A stretch of DNA of 64,000 nucleotides from Thioalkalivibrio sulfidiphilus (GTDB taxonomy: Bacteria > Pseudomonadota > Gammaproteobacteria > Ectothiorhodospirales > Ectothiorhodospiraceae): positions 62,001 to 126,000 of the forward strand of contig NZ_KB898921.1 in the NCBI RefSeq assembly GCF_000377945.1, given 5' to 3'. Below, piece by piece: positions 9,351 through 21,825 of this stretch. Positions within the stretch are counted from its first letter, which is position 1. Each line of letters opens with the position of its first letter. The notes below the pieces were generated by a model that did no database searches, was not told the origin of the DNA, and was given only the letters and a program-made list of their open reading frames with translations. Both the position numbers and the translations under genes were made by a program.

Positions 9351-10865
9351 TCACGACAGGGTGTTCTTGAAGAGACTCCCGCCCTTCATGATCAACCGCA
9401 GCTTGCCCGCCGGATCCTCAAGCCAGCCAAGATCGGTTACCGGATCGCCATCCACCACCAACAGATCGGCCAGCGCCCCTTCGGTGATGACGCCGAGGCG
9501 GCCGTCGTAGGGGGCACGATCACCGGACAGCGCCAGCAGTCGGCCGGCCGCGCCGGTGGCCATGTGCAGGGCCTCGAGCGGTTTCATGAAGCGCGCGAGC
9601 TTGGCGAGCTGGCGACCCTGGCTGGCGCCGCCCGCGGCGCTGAACAGGATGTCGGTGCCGAAGGCCATGGGCACGCCGTGTTTGCGGCCCAGTTCAAAGG
9701 CCCGCACGGTGCCCTCCGACACCTGGAGCTGCTTGGCCCGGGAGACGGGATCGCTTTTGGGGTTGGCGTCCTCGTCGTCCAGAAAGGGCTGGATGCTCCA
9801 CCACACGCCTTCATCCGCCATCATGCGCACGGTGTCCTCGTCCGCCAGCTGACCGTGCTCGATGGATTTGACCCCGGCGCGGATGGCGCGCTGGATGCCC
9901 GTGGGGGTGTAGACGTGGGCACACACGTAGGTGCCCCAGTCCTCGGCGGCGCGCACGGCGGCACGCATTTCCTCTTCCAGGAACTGGGCCGTATCCAGGG
10001 GATCGTACAGGCTGGAGACGCCCCCGCCGGCCATGATCTTGATCTGGCTGGCGCCCTTCATGAGCTGTTCCCGGGTGCGGCGCAGGACTTCATCAACACC
10101 GTCTGCAATGGCCGCCACGCCGCTAGTCTCGATATGGCTCGCCGGCGTGCCGGGCATGCGCGGCAGCTCGTGCAGGTGCCGGAAATCGCCGTGTCCGGAG
10201 GTCTGGGAGATCATCGCGCCGGAGGGAAAGATGCGCGGGCCGCTGACCATGCCCCGGTCGATGGCCATCTTCAGGCCGAAGGCCGGTCCGCCCACGTCGC
10301 GTACGGTGGTGAAGCCGCGCATCAGGGTCGCGCCCGCCTCGCGGCCCGCCATCAGGTGCAGGAAGCCCACGTCGGCGGTCATGGCCACCATCTGGCTCAC
10401 GCCCGCCAGGGTGGCGTGCCAGTGTGCGTCGATCAGGCCGGGGATCACCGCCCGTCCGCCACAGTCGATCACCTGGGTGTCGACGGGGCGCTGTCCGCGG
10501 CGGGGCAGGGCGGCGATGCGGCCGCCTTCGATCAGGATGTCAACGTCGTCCCGCAGGGAGAGCGTCTCGCCGTCGAACAGGCGCAGATGGGTGAGCAGCA
10601 GTGGCTGGCCCGGCGCCTGGGCCCGGACCTCACGGGGCGCGAGACCGAAGCCCGCGAACATGCCCAGTACGGCGGCGGCACCGCCCAGAAACTGACGACG
10701 TGTCAGATCGGCCTCGATGCGCCTGAAGGCGTTCTGAGTATGGGGCGCGCCACAGTGGCAGGGATTGATGCCGCTCGCGGCGGCATGTGGCGAACAACAC
10801 GAGATACCCATGGCTGAATGCTCTGTCTCGTCGATGGCTTCCGGATGTGCACGGAAGTATTGCAT
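9351..10865 (-). CDS. Tat-exported metal-dependent amidohydrolase
   Basis: 504 residues. After a Cys/His-rich leader (CCSP near 23 and PCHCG near 36) comes a twin-arginine signal TRRQFLGGAAAVLG with RR at 56-57 and a likely cleavage after AQA at about 84. The M38-like amidohydrolase barrel follows, with the metal motif GLIDAHWHATLAG, the carboxylated-lysine region QIKIMAGGG, then ACAH-type and FGTDI motifs. Relatives hydrolyse cyclic amides or Xaa-Pro dipeptides; the substrate is not predictable here. The start may be M19 instead. Folded export with its metal to the periplasm is inferred. Confidence 0.85.
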   Translation of the reverse strand: MQYFRAHPEAIDETEHSAMGISCCSPHAAASGINPCHCGAPHTQNAFRRIEADLTRRQFLGGAAAVLGMFAGFGLAPREVRAQAPGQPLLLTHLRLFDGETLSLRDDVDILIEGGRIAALPRRGQRPVDTQVIDCGGRAVIPGLIDAHWHATLAGVSQMVAMTADVGFLHLMAGREAGATLMRGFTTVRDVGGPAFGLKMAIDRGMVSGPRIFPSGAMISQTSGHGDFRHLHELPRMPGTPASHIETSGVAAIADGVDEVLRRTREQLMKGASQIKIMAGGGVSSLYDPLDTAQFLEEEMRAAVRAAEDWGTYVCAHVYTPTGIQRAIRAGVKSIEHGQLADEDTVRMMADEGVWWSIQPFLDDEDANPKSDPVSRAKQLQVSEGTVRAFELGRKHGVPMAFGTDILFSAAGGASQGRQLAKLARFMKPLEALHMATGAAGRLLALSGDRAPYDGRLGVITEGALADLLVVDGDPVTDLGWLEDPAGKLRLIMKGGSLFKNTLS

Positions 10866-11049
10866 GGGAGCCGACTGTGCGCACCGAATGACCCCTGAGG
10901 CGGATGGGTGCTTGAGTTTTGCCTGGTGTCTTAGGTAGTGCAGACAGAGCTCACAAGGCTTGTCGCTGTCTTGCCGGTTTTCCTCTGTATGGAGTGCCGC
11001 GATCTTCTTCGTGGCAGCTGGACATAGGCTACCCTGACCCCCTGAGTCT

Positions 11050-11077
11050 AGTTCGCATAATGTATATGATCTTCCGC
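11050..11077 (+). other. Left junction: half dif site (XerC arm plus centre)
   Basis: AGTTCGCATAATGTATAT at 11050-11067 is identical to the first 18 bases of the intact dif at 12713. The XerD arm that follows (GATCTTCCGC) has diverged. This is the expected hybrid junction when an attP with a poor XerD arm recombines at dif. Confidence 0.85.
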
Positions 11078-11157
11078 TTCCAAGTGCCTGTGATATAAAG
11101 CAAAAGTGCTGGCTGGAAGGCGGCCTCAGCCGTGCCGCCGCTGCCCGGCTGTGCGGG

Positions 11158-11796
11158 GTGTCCGAGCGCAGCTGGCGGGCCTACGAGGCCGGAGAGCGGC
11201 CGATCCCGCTATCCGTCTGGGCGCTGCTGTGCCTGCACGTGGACGGCGTGCCCCTTGGCCGGGAGTGGGCCGGGTGGCGCATTCAGGGGGATGCGCTGGT
11301 CTCGCCGGACGGGATCGAGTTCAGCGCCAAGCAGGTTCAGGAGCTGCCGTGGGTGCGCCAGGTGCTGCGCGGTCAGCAGAACTCCCAGCCCTACGAGCGT
11401 GCCGCACGGATCGCGCTTGATCCCGAAAACCCCCGCCCGGTGGAACTGATCGCGCAGCTCGAGCTGGTGGGGATGCTCACGGCGATGATCTACACCAGCC
11501 TGCTGACCGATGAATCCCCGGCGGCCAGGCAGCTGGCCGATGGGGTGCAGGCCCTGATGGTGGGGATCGCCCATAGCCAACGCGAAACAGCCAGCTTCGC
11601 TGGGGTTTGGCGTGGCGCGGGCAGCCGGGTAGGGCGCCCGCAGTCTGGTGGCCGCGCCAATGCCCTGCCTCAAGCCCCTGGCACCTCAAAGAGCGCCGTC
11701 CATGGGTCAGCGTCCGTCCGTAGACAGGGCCGCCGTCCTGGCGGCCCGAGCGCGCGTCCTGCGCGCTCTCAAAAGGCACAGGGGGTGAAGCCATGA
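11158..11796 (+). CDS. Filamentous-phage-type protein (DUF3653-like) with HTH-like N-terminus, 5' end uncertain
   Basis: 212 residues from a GTG. The same frame stays open upstream through CWLEGGLSRAAAARLCGVSE, an HTH-like segment, and across the dif half-site without a normal start codon, so the 5' end may have been lost on integration or uses a rare start. The central part AGWRIQGDALVSPDG matches the W-G-W...L..P-G pattern of DUF3653 proteins of Xanthomonas filamentous phages. The C-terminus is low-complexity. It overlaps the next gene by 4 nt (ATGA). A regulatory role is inferred. Confidence 0.65.
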   Translation: MSERSWRAYEAGERPIPLSVWALLCLHVDGVPLGREWAGWRIQGDALVSPDGIEFSAKQVQELPWVRQVLRGQQNSQPYERAARIALDPENPRPVELIAQLELVGMLTAMIYTSLLTDESPAARQLADGVQALMVGIAHSQRETASFAGVWRGAGSRVGRPQSGGRANALPQAPGTSKSAVHGSASVRRQGRRPGGPSARPARSQKAQGVKP

Positions 11797-12086
11797 ACCT
11801 CGATGACCTGATGCACAAGGAACGCGTCGCGTTCCTGCGTGAGCACCTGTACTTCCTGGGCAGCTGGGCCGATGAGTTGCCGGACGGCTGGATGGGCCTT
11901 GGCTACGCCTTCCAGAAGCTGATCGTGGAGATCGGCATGGCCGACACGCCCAGCCAGGCCGAAGAGACGCTGATGGCCATCGATGCCCAGCAGGTAGAAC
12001 ACCGCCTGGCGATGCGCCAGGCAGAGATCGAGGCCCGTCGGGCCCGGTTCCGTGTGATCCACAACGATGAGGAGAAACGCTCATGA
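11793..12086 (+). CDS. Small hypothetical protein of the dif element
   Basis: 97 residues beginning MNLDDLMHKERVAFLREHLY. Predicted mostly helical, with a charged helical C-terminus (HRLAMRQAEIEARRARFRV). No family recognised. ATGA overlap with the gene before and a 4-nt overlap with the gene after make it part of one translational unit, which supports its reality. Confidence 0.65.
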   Translation: MNLDDLMHKERVAFLREHLYFLGSWADELPDGWMGLGYAFQKLIVEIGMADTPSQAEETLMAIDAQQVEHRLAMRQAEIEARRARFRVIHNDEEKRS

Positions 12087-12328
12087 CATCCGAACCCACG
12101 CTTGACCAAGCAGAGCTGCGCCGCCTGTGGGATGCACTTCACGACCCGTGCCACAAATTCTGGGGCCTCGTGGAGGTCCTCGAGTCGGTTCAAAAATCCT
12201 GTGACCACAAGGACTGGAGGGAGCACGTCAACGACGTCATGCAAGCAATGGAACTGCTCGATAGTGACAGCTTCCCTGATGCTTGGTACGACGAAACAGA
12301 CCGAGAGGAGTCCACTCATGAGACTTGA
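12083..12328 (+). CDS. Small acidic hypothetical protein of the dif element
   Basis: 81 residues, acidic and helical (DQAELRRLWDALHDPCHKFW, then LLDSDSFPDAWYDETD). No signal peptide or membrane segment, so not a coat protein. It overlaps the upstream gene by 4 nt. Function unknown. Confidence 0.6.
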   Translation: MTSEPTLDQAELRRLWDALHDPCHKFWGLVEVLESVQKSCDHKDWREHVNDVMQAMELLDSDSFPDAWYDETDREESTHET

Positions 12329-12353
12329 GAGCCGCATTCCCGCTTGGGGTGTG

Positions 12354-12650
12354 AAACCGGCCAGCATGGCCGCTTACAGCGGCCACCTTGGCCGGTTTCC
12401 GGTCCCTGGACGGAGATTCACCCAACCCGCAGGGCGCATTGTGCCGTCCCGGACTGGCCAAAATGGCCAGATCCGGCGATGCTTTGCCGTGATGAGTGGC
12501 CATTCTGACAATCCGGCAGACGTCGTGAGACCCCAAAACAGGGGGGTGACTCCCACCCATGGGAGTAAGTGGCGGTGTTACAAGGACCGCCACCCCAAAT
12601 CCAGCCCGCTGGCGGGCGCAGGCGCTGTCGCTGCCTGTGCGCCCGCCAGC
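12354..12650. other. Hairpin-rich non-coding end of the dif element (candidate phage origin region)
   Basis: Three hairpins occur in under 300 bp. One is two-tiered: AAACCGGCCA 12354-12363 with TGGCCGGTTT 12389-12398, and inside it TGGCCGC/GCGGCCA 12367-12385. The second is CTGGCCA-AAA-TGGCCAG 12454-12470. The third is a long stem 12608-12650 (GCTGGCGGGCGCA against TGCGCCCGCCAGC). Filamentous phages keep their plus/minus origins and attP in such an intergenic region; the origin role is inferred. Confidence 0.5.
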
Positions 12651-12712
12651 CCCCGAGCGGTCCGCAAGGGACCCGAAGCACGGAGGGCCGCCCGGTGAAG
12701 TCCGCCCTGTCT

Positions 12713-12740
12713 AGTTCGCATAATGTATATTATGTTAAAT
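12713..12740 (+). other. dif: dif site (XerCD chromosome dimer resolution site)
   Basis: 28 bp made of AGTTCGCATAA (XerC arm), TGTATA (centre) and TTATGTTAAAT (XerD arm). It agrees with the E. coli dif sequence as I recall it at 26 of 28 positions, differing only in the outer XerC arm. Being intact, it is the copy expected to resolve chromosome dimers at division. It marks the replication terminus. Confidence 0.93.
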
Positions 12741-13059
12741 AAAAGATAAGTGCGGATGGCTTCCATGTGGCAGCAGTCCCTTCCCTGAGTCCCTTCGGCT
12801 GGTTTACTGGCAGGCTGCACGACTAATATTCTGCATAAAGTATGCTGCGTATCTTTATGTTTATAGATAACTAATTTCATTTATTCATCCGCTCTTCGCG
12901 TTCTTCTCTGAGATGACTCACTTGTCACGACTCAATCGCAAGCTTCGCACTCGCCATTTGTGTGCAAATCCCCGCCATCACACATAATCAGGGTACGCGG
13001 TGCGCGGCATGCAGGTGCCGTCCACTTCATTCACGCCAGATACCCGACAAGGCGGCCCC
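12741..13059. other. Gene-free stretch between dif and maeB
   Basis: About 320 bp, AT-richer near 12830-12890. No credible ORF or structured RNA was recognised. An upstream in-frame start for maeB at 13000 exists but lacks family support. Confidence 0.5.
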
Positions 13060-15351
13060 ATGGACAAGACCACCCTCGACCAGGCGGCGCTCGACTACCA
13101 CGCGCTGCCGACCCCGGGAAAACTCGCCGTTGTACCCACCAAGGGGCTGACCAACCAGCGGGACCTGGCCCTCGCCTACTCGCCGGGTGTGGCGGCCGCC
13201 TCCCGAGCCATTGCAGGGGATCCCGCCGAGGCGGCGCGGCTGACGGCCCGAAGCAACCTGGTGGGCGTGGTCACCAACGGCACGGCGGTGCTGGGACTTG
13301 GACAGATCGGCCCCCTGGCCGCCAAGCCGGTGATGGAGGGCAAGGCGGTCCTGTTCAAGAAGTTCGCCAACATCGACGTGTTCGACCTGGAACTGAACGA
13401 GCGCGACCCTGACAAGCTGGTGGAGATGATCGCGGCCTTGGAGCCCACCTTCGGTGGGATCAACCTGGAGGACATCAAGGCCCCGGAGTGCTTCCAGATC
13501 GAGAGCCGGCTGCGGGAGCGCATGAATATCCCGGTATTCCACGACGACCAGCACGGCACGGCCATCGTGGTGGCGGCGGCGGTGCTCAATGCCATGACCC
13601 TGGCCAGCAAGGATCTGAAGCGGGTCAAGCTGGTCACCTCCGGTGCCGGTGCGGCCGCCCTGGCCTGCCTGGACCTGCTGGTGACCCTGGGGCTGCCCGA
13701 GGAGAACATCTGGGTCACCGACATCGAGGGGTTGGTCTACGAGGGGCGGACCGCGGAGATGGACCCCTACAAGGCCCGCTTTGCCAAGCGCACCGAGGCC
13801 CGCGGGCTGGGGGAGGTGATCCAGGACGCCGACGTGTTCCTCGGGCTCTCGGCCGGCGGGGTGCTCAAGCCCGAGATGGTGGCGCGCATGGCCCCCTTCC
13901 CGCTCATCATGGCCCTGGCCAATCCCGATCCGGAGATCCTGCCGGAAGAGGTGGTCAAGGTGCGCCAGGACGCCCTGATCGCCACCGGGCGCTCGGACTA
14001 TCCGAACCAGGTGAACAACGTGCTGTGTTTTCCGTTCATCTTCCGCGGCGCCCTGGACGTGGGGGCGCGCACCATCAGCGACGAGATGAAGGTGGCCGCC
14101 GTGCACGCGCTGGCGGAACTGGCCCGCGCCCAGCCTTCCGACGTGGTGGCCCAGGCCTATGGAGAGACCAACCTGCGTTTCGGTCCCACCTACCTGATCC
14201 CCAAGCCCTTCGATCCACGCCTGATCGTGAAGATCGCGCCCATGGTGGCCAGGGCGGCCATGGACTCGGGCGTGGCCACCACGCCCATCGAGGACCTGGA
14301 GGCCTACCGGGATCACCTGAGCAACTTCGTCTACCAGTCCGGCTTCGTCATGAAGCCGGTGTTCGCGGCGGCCAAGCTCGCGCCCCGGCGCGTGGTGTTC
14401 GCCGAGGGCGAGGACGAGCGGGTGCTGCACGCGGTGCAGACGGTGCTGGAGGAAGGGCTTGCGCACCCCATCCTCATCGGACGGCCCGAGGTGGTGCAGA
14501 TGCGTATCGAGCGCATCGGTCTGCAACTGGAGCCAGGCAAGGACTTCGAGCTGGTCAACCCGGATTCCGACCCGCGCTACCGGCCGCTCTGGACCGACTA
14601 CCACGCGCTGCTGGGACGCAGGGGCGTCACGCCGGACATCGCCAAGAAACTCATGCGCAGCGACACCACCCTGATCGGCTGCATGCTGCTGCGCCACGGC
14701 TATGCGGATGCCCTGATCTGCGGCGTCACCGGGCGGCTTTCCCATCACCTGCGGCATGTCTCCGATGTCATCGGCCGTGCCCCGGGGCGGCATCACTTCG
14801 CCGCCATGAGCGTGCTGCTCCTGCCGGGTCGCACCCTGTTCATCAGCGACACCTACGTCAACGAGAACCCCGACGCCGCCACCATTGCCGAGATCACGCT
14901 CATGGCGGCCGACGCGGTGCGCCGTTTCGGTGTCACCCCCAAGGTGGCCCTGCTCTCCTACTCCAGCTTCGGCAGCGAGCACTACCCCGGAGCGCGCAAG
15001 CTGGCGGAGGCCCGCGCCATGATCGAACGCCTGGACCCGGACCTGGAGGTGGACGGCGAGATGCAGGCCGATGCCGCCCTGCGCGAGGAGGTGCGCGAGC
15101 GCCTCTACCAGGGATGCCGTCTCACGGGCGAGGCGAATCTGCTCATCATGCCCAACGTGGATGCCGCCAACATCGCCTTCAACCTGCTCAAGGCCGCCAG
15201 TGGCGAGGGTGTCAGTGTCGGCCCGATCCTGCTCGGCGCCGCCCGCCCGGTGCACATCCTCACGGAGACGGCCTCGGTGCGTCGCCTGGTCAACATGACC
15301 GCCCTGGCGGTGGTCGAGGCCCAGCAGGAGCACCCGGGCGCCCTGCCCTGA
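13060..15351 (+). CDS. maeB: NADP-dependent malic enzyme with phosphotransacetylase-like domain
   Basis: 763 residues from the ATG at 13060, chosen because [20 protein letters not shown] matches the usual MaeB N-terminus; the ATG at 13000 would add 20 unlike residues. Residues 1-430 are the malic enzyme domain ([32 protein letters not shown], then an NADP-binding fold [13 protein letters not shown]). Residues 430-760 are the PTA-like domain, thought to be regulatory (acetyl-CoA) rather than catalytic in MaeB. It decarboxylates malate to pyruvate with NADPH. It appears monocistronic, lying just right of dif. Confidence 0.95.
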   Translation: MDKTTLDQAALDYHALPTPGKLAVVPTKGLTNQRDLALAYSPGVAAASRAIAGDPAEAARLTARSNLVGVVTNGTAVLGLGQIGPLAAKPVMEGKAVLFKKFANIDVFDLELNERDPDKLVEMIAALEPTFGGINLEDIKAPECFQIESRLRERMNIPVFHDDQHGTAIVVAAAVLNAMTLASKDLKRVKLVTSGAGAAALACLDLLVTLGLPEENIWVTDIEGLVYEGRTAEMDPYKARFAKRTEARGLGEVIQDADVFLGLSAGGVLKPEMVARMAPFPLIMALANPDPEILPEEVVKVRQDALIATGRSDYPNQVNNVLCFPFIFRGALDVGARTISDEMKVAAVHALAELARAQPSDVVAQAYGETNLRFGPTYLIPKPFDPRLIVKIAPMVARAAMDSGVATTPIEDLEAYRDHLSNFVYQSGFVMKPVFAAAKLAPRRVVFAEGEDERVLHAVQTVLEEGLAHPILIGRPEVVQMRIERIGLQLEPGKDFELVNPDSDPRYRPLWTDYHALLGRRGVTPDIAKKLMRSDTTLIGCMLLRHGYADALICGVTGRLSHHLRHVSDVIGRAPGRHHFAAMSVLLLPGRTLFISDTYVNENPDAATIAEITLMAADAVRRFGVTPKVALLSYSSFGSEHYPGARKLAEARAMIERLDPDLEVDGEMQADAALREEVRERLYQGCRLTGEANLLIMPNVDAANIAFNLLKAASGEGVSVGPILLGAARPVHILTETASVRRLVNMTALAVVEAQQEHPGALP

Positions 15352-15503
15352 TCCCCGTCGCCCACGCCCTCGTCGCGTGGGGCAGTGTTTCCTGCCCCAC
15401 GCCTGGGTGTGCTCTGGCACAATCAGTGAACATCCGCGCAGCCGGTCTGTCGCATTCCTCGTGTGATCTTGTGCCGGGGTCAACCAGACCCGTGGCTGAT
15501 GCG

Positions 15504-15515
15504 TTAGACGTCTAA
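15504..15515. promoter_or_regulatory. Palindrome upstream of the RND operon, candidate operator
   Basis: TTAGACGTCTAA is a perfect 12-bp palindrome within a looser dyad (GCGTT...AATACGC), 40 bp upstream of the efflux adaptor start. It could be a TetR- or MarR-type operator, but no regulator gene is adjacent. The rest of 15352-15555 shows no gene. Confidence 0.45.
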
Positions 15516-15555
15516 TACGCAGTTACGACACCGTCCAACAAACGAAACGAATAAC

Positions 15556-16760
15556 ATGAAAAAACTGATCCTCCCCGCCCTGCTTCTCGTCGCCTTTGCC
15601 GCTGTCCTGTGGTGGCTCAATGCCCCCGAGGCCCCCGACGCCACGGCCCCGGGCGCCGCGCCCGGCGCCGTGCAGGGTTCCTCGCGGGCGGTGGCGGTGA
15701 CGGTGGCGGAGGTGCAGACCCGGGAGATGCGTGAGGTGCTGCGCTTTACCGGCTCCCTGGTCGCCGCCAGCCGGGTGGAGATCACACCCCGGGTGGCGGG
15801 ACGGCTTGACCGTGTGTTCGTGGACATCGGCGACACCGTGCGCCGGGGTGATCTGCTGGCGCGACTGGACACCGATGCCTTCGAGCAGGAATTGCAGCAG
15901 TCCCGGGCTGAACTGGCGGTGGCCCGTGCCGGGCTGGCCGAGGCGGAGGCCTCCCTGGAGGCGGCGCGGCGCGCCCTGGTGCGCACCCGGGAACTGCGTG
16001 CCCAGCGGGTCGCTTCACAGTCGGAACTGGAGGCTGCCGAGACCGAGGTTCAGGCCCAGGCGGCACGTCTGGAGCTGGCCCGTTCCCAGATCCAGCAGCG
16101 GGAGGCGGCCCTGGCCGGGGCGCAAATCCGCTTGTCCTACACGGAGTTGCGTGCCCAGTGGCACGGCGATGACACCGAGCGCCTGGTGGCCGAACGTTAC
16201 GCCGACGAGGGCGTCATTCTCCAGGCCAACAGCCCGGTGCTGGCCCTGGTGGAGCCCAATCCCCTGCGCGCGGTGGTGTTCGTCACCGAGCGTGACTACA
16301 CCCGCCTTGCCCCGGGGCAGGAGGTAATCCTGCGTGCGGAGGCCTTTCCCGGAGAACGATTCACCGGCACGCTCTCCCGGCTTGCGCCGGAGTTCCGTGA
16401 GACCTCGCGACAGGCGCGGGTCGAGATCAGCGTGCCCAATGAAGATTTGCGCCTGCGCCCCGGCATGTTCGTGGAGGCCAGCATCCAGGTGAGCCGCGTT
16501 GAGCATGCCACGGTGGTGCCCCTGGACGCCCTGGTGGAACGGGAAGGTGCGCCAGGTGTATTCCTGCTGGATGAGTCCGGCGAGGCGCCCCTGGCGCGCT
16601 TCGTGCCGGTGGGCACGGGGGTGCGTGAGGGCGACTGGGTGGAGATCCGCAGTCCAGAGTTGCATGGCCGAGTGGTGACCCTGGGCCACCACCTGCTCAG
16701 TGACGGCGGCCGGGTGCGCGTGGTGGACGCCGAGCAGGTGGACGGCCGGGGCGCCCGTCG

Positions 16761-16764
<4 letters not shown>
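15556..16764 (+). CDS. RND efflux periplasmic adaptor (membrane fusion protein)
   Basis: 402 residues. An N-terminal signal anchor (KKLILPALLLVAFAAVLWWL) precedes the lipoyl half-motif VEITPRVAGRLDRVFVDIGD, a long alpha-hairpin of heptad-like repeats (about 110-195), the second lipoyl half and beta-barrel (LAPGQEVILRAEAFPGERF), and a membrane-proximal domain. It bridges pump and outer-membrane channel. Its stop overlaps the permease start by 4 nt, so it is the first gene of a three-gene efflux operon. Cargo not predictable. Confidence 0.92.
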
Positions 16765-19828
<3,064 letters not shown>

Positions 19829-19844
<16 letters not shown>

Positions 19845-21688
19845 TTCCCCTGCTCTGTGCGCTGTGCCTCCCTGCCCTGTCCATGGCGCAGGACACCGGC
19901 AATGCGTCGCGTCCCGGCGATGCCGGGCGCAGCCAGATCGAGACCCGCGCCGTGGACATCAACGCACCGCGGGTGGACGATCAGGAACTGCGCCTGGACA
20001 AGGGCAGTCCAGTGGCCTCCGATGGCGTGCGTGGACAGGGGCTGAGGCTAGCCCGCATATCTCACCACCCTTCTACTGCGGCCGCCGATCTGCTCGCTGT
20101 GACGGGGCGTGCTCACTTCAGCCGGCTTGACGTAGTGTCGGCTACGCCGGCGCCGTCTTGCGCTCCGCGCGCCCCGTCACAGCGGCATCTCGACGCCCTC
20201 GCTACGAACGGTGGTGAGATATGCGGGCTAGATATCCCCGAGGGCTGGTCGCCTGTGACCGGCGATAGCGAGACCCTGTCGCTGTCCGTGGAGAACGCGG
20301 TGTTCCTGGCCCTGCGTCAAAACCGGGCGCTGTCCATCCAGCAGCTTCGGCCGCTGATCACCGGCACCTTCGAGGCCACCGAGCGCGCGGTGTTCGACCC
20401 GGTGCTGTTTGCCGAGGCCAGCCATTCGGGTGATCGGGTGGTCAGGCAGCTGGTGGAGGTCGAGGAAGTCGATCTCGTGACCTCGGATCGGGATCTTCTC
20501 GAGGCCGGCGTGCGTCAGCAGTTTCCCACCGGTACCCAGGTGGAGCTCAGTCTGAGAAGCGTGCGCAGCGGCTCCAGCCGACTCGATGACGACCAGTTCA
20601 GCGCCCGTGCCGGCATCACCCTGACCCAGGCCCTGCTGCGCGGTGCACGGATGGAATCCAACCTGGCCCGTCTGCGCCAGGCAGAGCTGGATACCCTGGC
20701 CTCGGAGTACGAGTTGCGCGGATTCGCCGAGGCCCTGGTGGCGGACGTGGAGCGCGCCTACTGGGACTTCGTACTGGCGAGTCGCCGCACGGAGATCTTC
20801 GCCGAGGCCCTGGCCGTGGCCGAGCAGCAGCTCTCCGATACCCGCAGCCGCATCCGCGTCGGTCAGCGTGCCGAGACCGAGGAGACCGCGGCACTTGCCG
20901 AGGTGGCCCTGCGACGCCAGGGACTCATCAATGCCCGGGCCCAGCAGGCCACCACGCGCATGCGCCTGTTGCAGCTGGTCAACCCCGCCGGTGCCAGTTG
21001 GGATACGCGCATCGAACTGGAGCAGCGTCCGGAGATCTCCACCAGCGTGATGGATCCGGTGGACCTGCATGTGCGGCTGGCCCGGCAGTTGCGACCGGAT
21101 CTCAACGAATCCCGCATCCGCGCCCGGCGGGGTGAGCTGGAGGTCATCCGCACACGACAGGGTCTGTTGCCGCGTCTGGATCTGTTCATCACCCTGGGCG
21201 AGTCAGGCTACGCCGATGCCTTCGGCCGTGCCTGGCGGGATCTGGACGGCCCCGGTTACGACTACAGCCTGGGCCTGCGTTTCGAGATGCCCTTCGGCAA
21301 CAGGGCCGCCCAGGCGGAGACGCGCAGGGCCCGGCTGAGTCGGCAGCAGGCCCTGGAGGCCGTGGCCAACCTGGCGCAGCTTGCGGCACTGGACGTGCAG
21401 ACGGCCTGGCTCGAGGCGGAACGCACCCGTGAACAGATCAATGCCACGAAGGTGACCCGCGAGTTGCAGGAAGAGGTATTGCGCGCGGAGCAGGCGCGTT
21501 TCGCCGTGGGCACCGGCACCGCCTTGGCCCTTGCCCAGGCGCAGCGGGATCTGCTGGAAAGCCAGCTGGAGGAAGTGGAGGCGCTGATCCGCCACCGCCA
21601 GGCCCTCACCGACCTGTATCGTCAGAGCGGAACCCTGCTGATCCGCAGGGGCATCAACGCGGCGGGTGATGAGGAAGTGGTGTTGTGA
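19829..21688 (+). CDS. TolC-family outer membrane efflux protein carrying an in-frame MITE
   Basis: 619 residues with a signal peptide (LIPLLCALCLPALSMAQ). Two outer-membrane-efflux repeats start near SLSVENAVFLALRQNRAL (about residue 150) and end with RHRQALTDLYRQSG. Residues 74-133 are encoded by the 180-bp MITE family A copy: this exact block equals non-coding DNA at 574-754. The block lies between signal peptide and first repeat, in a poorly conserved region, and the frame continues unbroken. The gene overlaps the permease by 16 nt. It should form the exit duct for the RND pump. Confidence 0.9.
20048..20231 (+). repeat. MITE-like element, family A, copy 2, inserted in frame in the tolC-like gene
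   Basis: Perfect 20-bp termini: CTAGCCCGCATATCTCACCA at 20048-20067 and its complement at 20212-20231, with CTAG at both ends. Net insertion is 180 bp, exactly 60 codons. Only one of the six possible frames through the element lacks stops, and that is the frame used here. The target may be CTAG or TA. Confidence 0.92.
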
Positions 21689-21694
21689 GTGTGA

Positions 21695-21760
21695 GGTGTG
21701 AGGCGTCAGGTGTGAGGCGTCAGGTGTGAGGCGTCAGGTGTGAGGCGTCAGGTGTGAGGC
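21695..21760 (+). repeat. 14-bp tandem repeat (VNTR)
   Basis: Four perfect copies of GTGTGAGGCGTCAG (21695-21750) plus a partial fifth, starting 7 bp after the tolC-like stop codon. Copy number probably varies by slippage. The stretch to 21825 holds no gene. Confidence 0.93.
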
Positions 21761-21825
21761 GGCGGCCTGCTGGCCGCCACCTCTGTCTTGAACACGCCTA
21801 TCCCCTCACGCCTATCCCCTCACGC

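Larger units (their letters stand above)
11050..12712 (+). mobile_element. 1.66-kb element integrated at dif (IMEX, filamentous-phage-like remnant)
   Basis: The element lies between a half dif site (11050) and an intact dif site (12713); a 22-bp direct repeat (11046-11067 and the matching bases before 12731) marks the junctions. It carries a DUF3653-like protein of filamentous-phage type, two small ORFs in overlapping order, and a hairpin-rich non-coding end. No replication initiator, coat, minor coat or Zot gene is visible, so it is either a remnant or a satellite. Integration by host XerCD, as in CTXphi and Xanthomonas Cf/Lf phages, is inferred. Confidence 0.75.

Noticed and set aside
12319-12698. 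Open frame of about 126 codons at the right end of the dif element
   Set aside because: It covers three strong hairpins and is Arg/Pro/Ser-rich. A non-coding origin/att region explains it better, though a peptide cannot be excluded.
13027-15483. 818-codon minus-strand frame and a 675-codon plus-strand alternative frame
   Set aside because: Both are shadows of maeB, whose two domains are recognisable over the full length.
21695-21760. Possible CRISPR array
   Set aside because: The 14-bp units are directly abutting with no spacers; it is a simple tandem repeat. No CRISPR array or cas gene was seen in the window.
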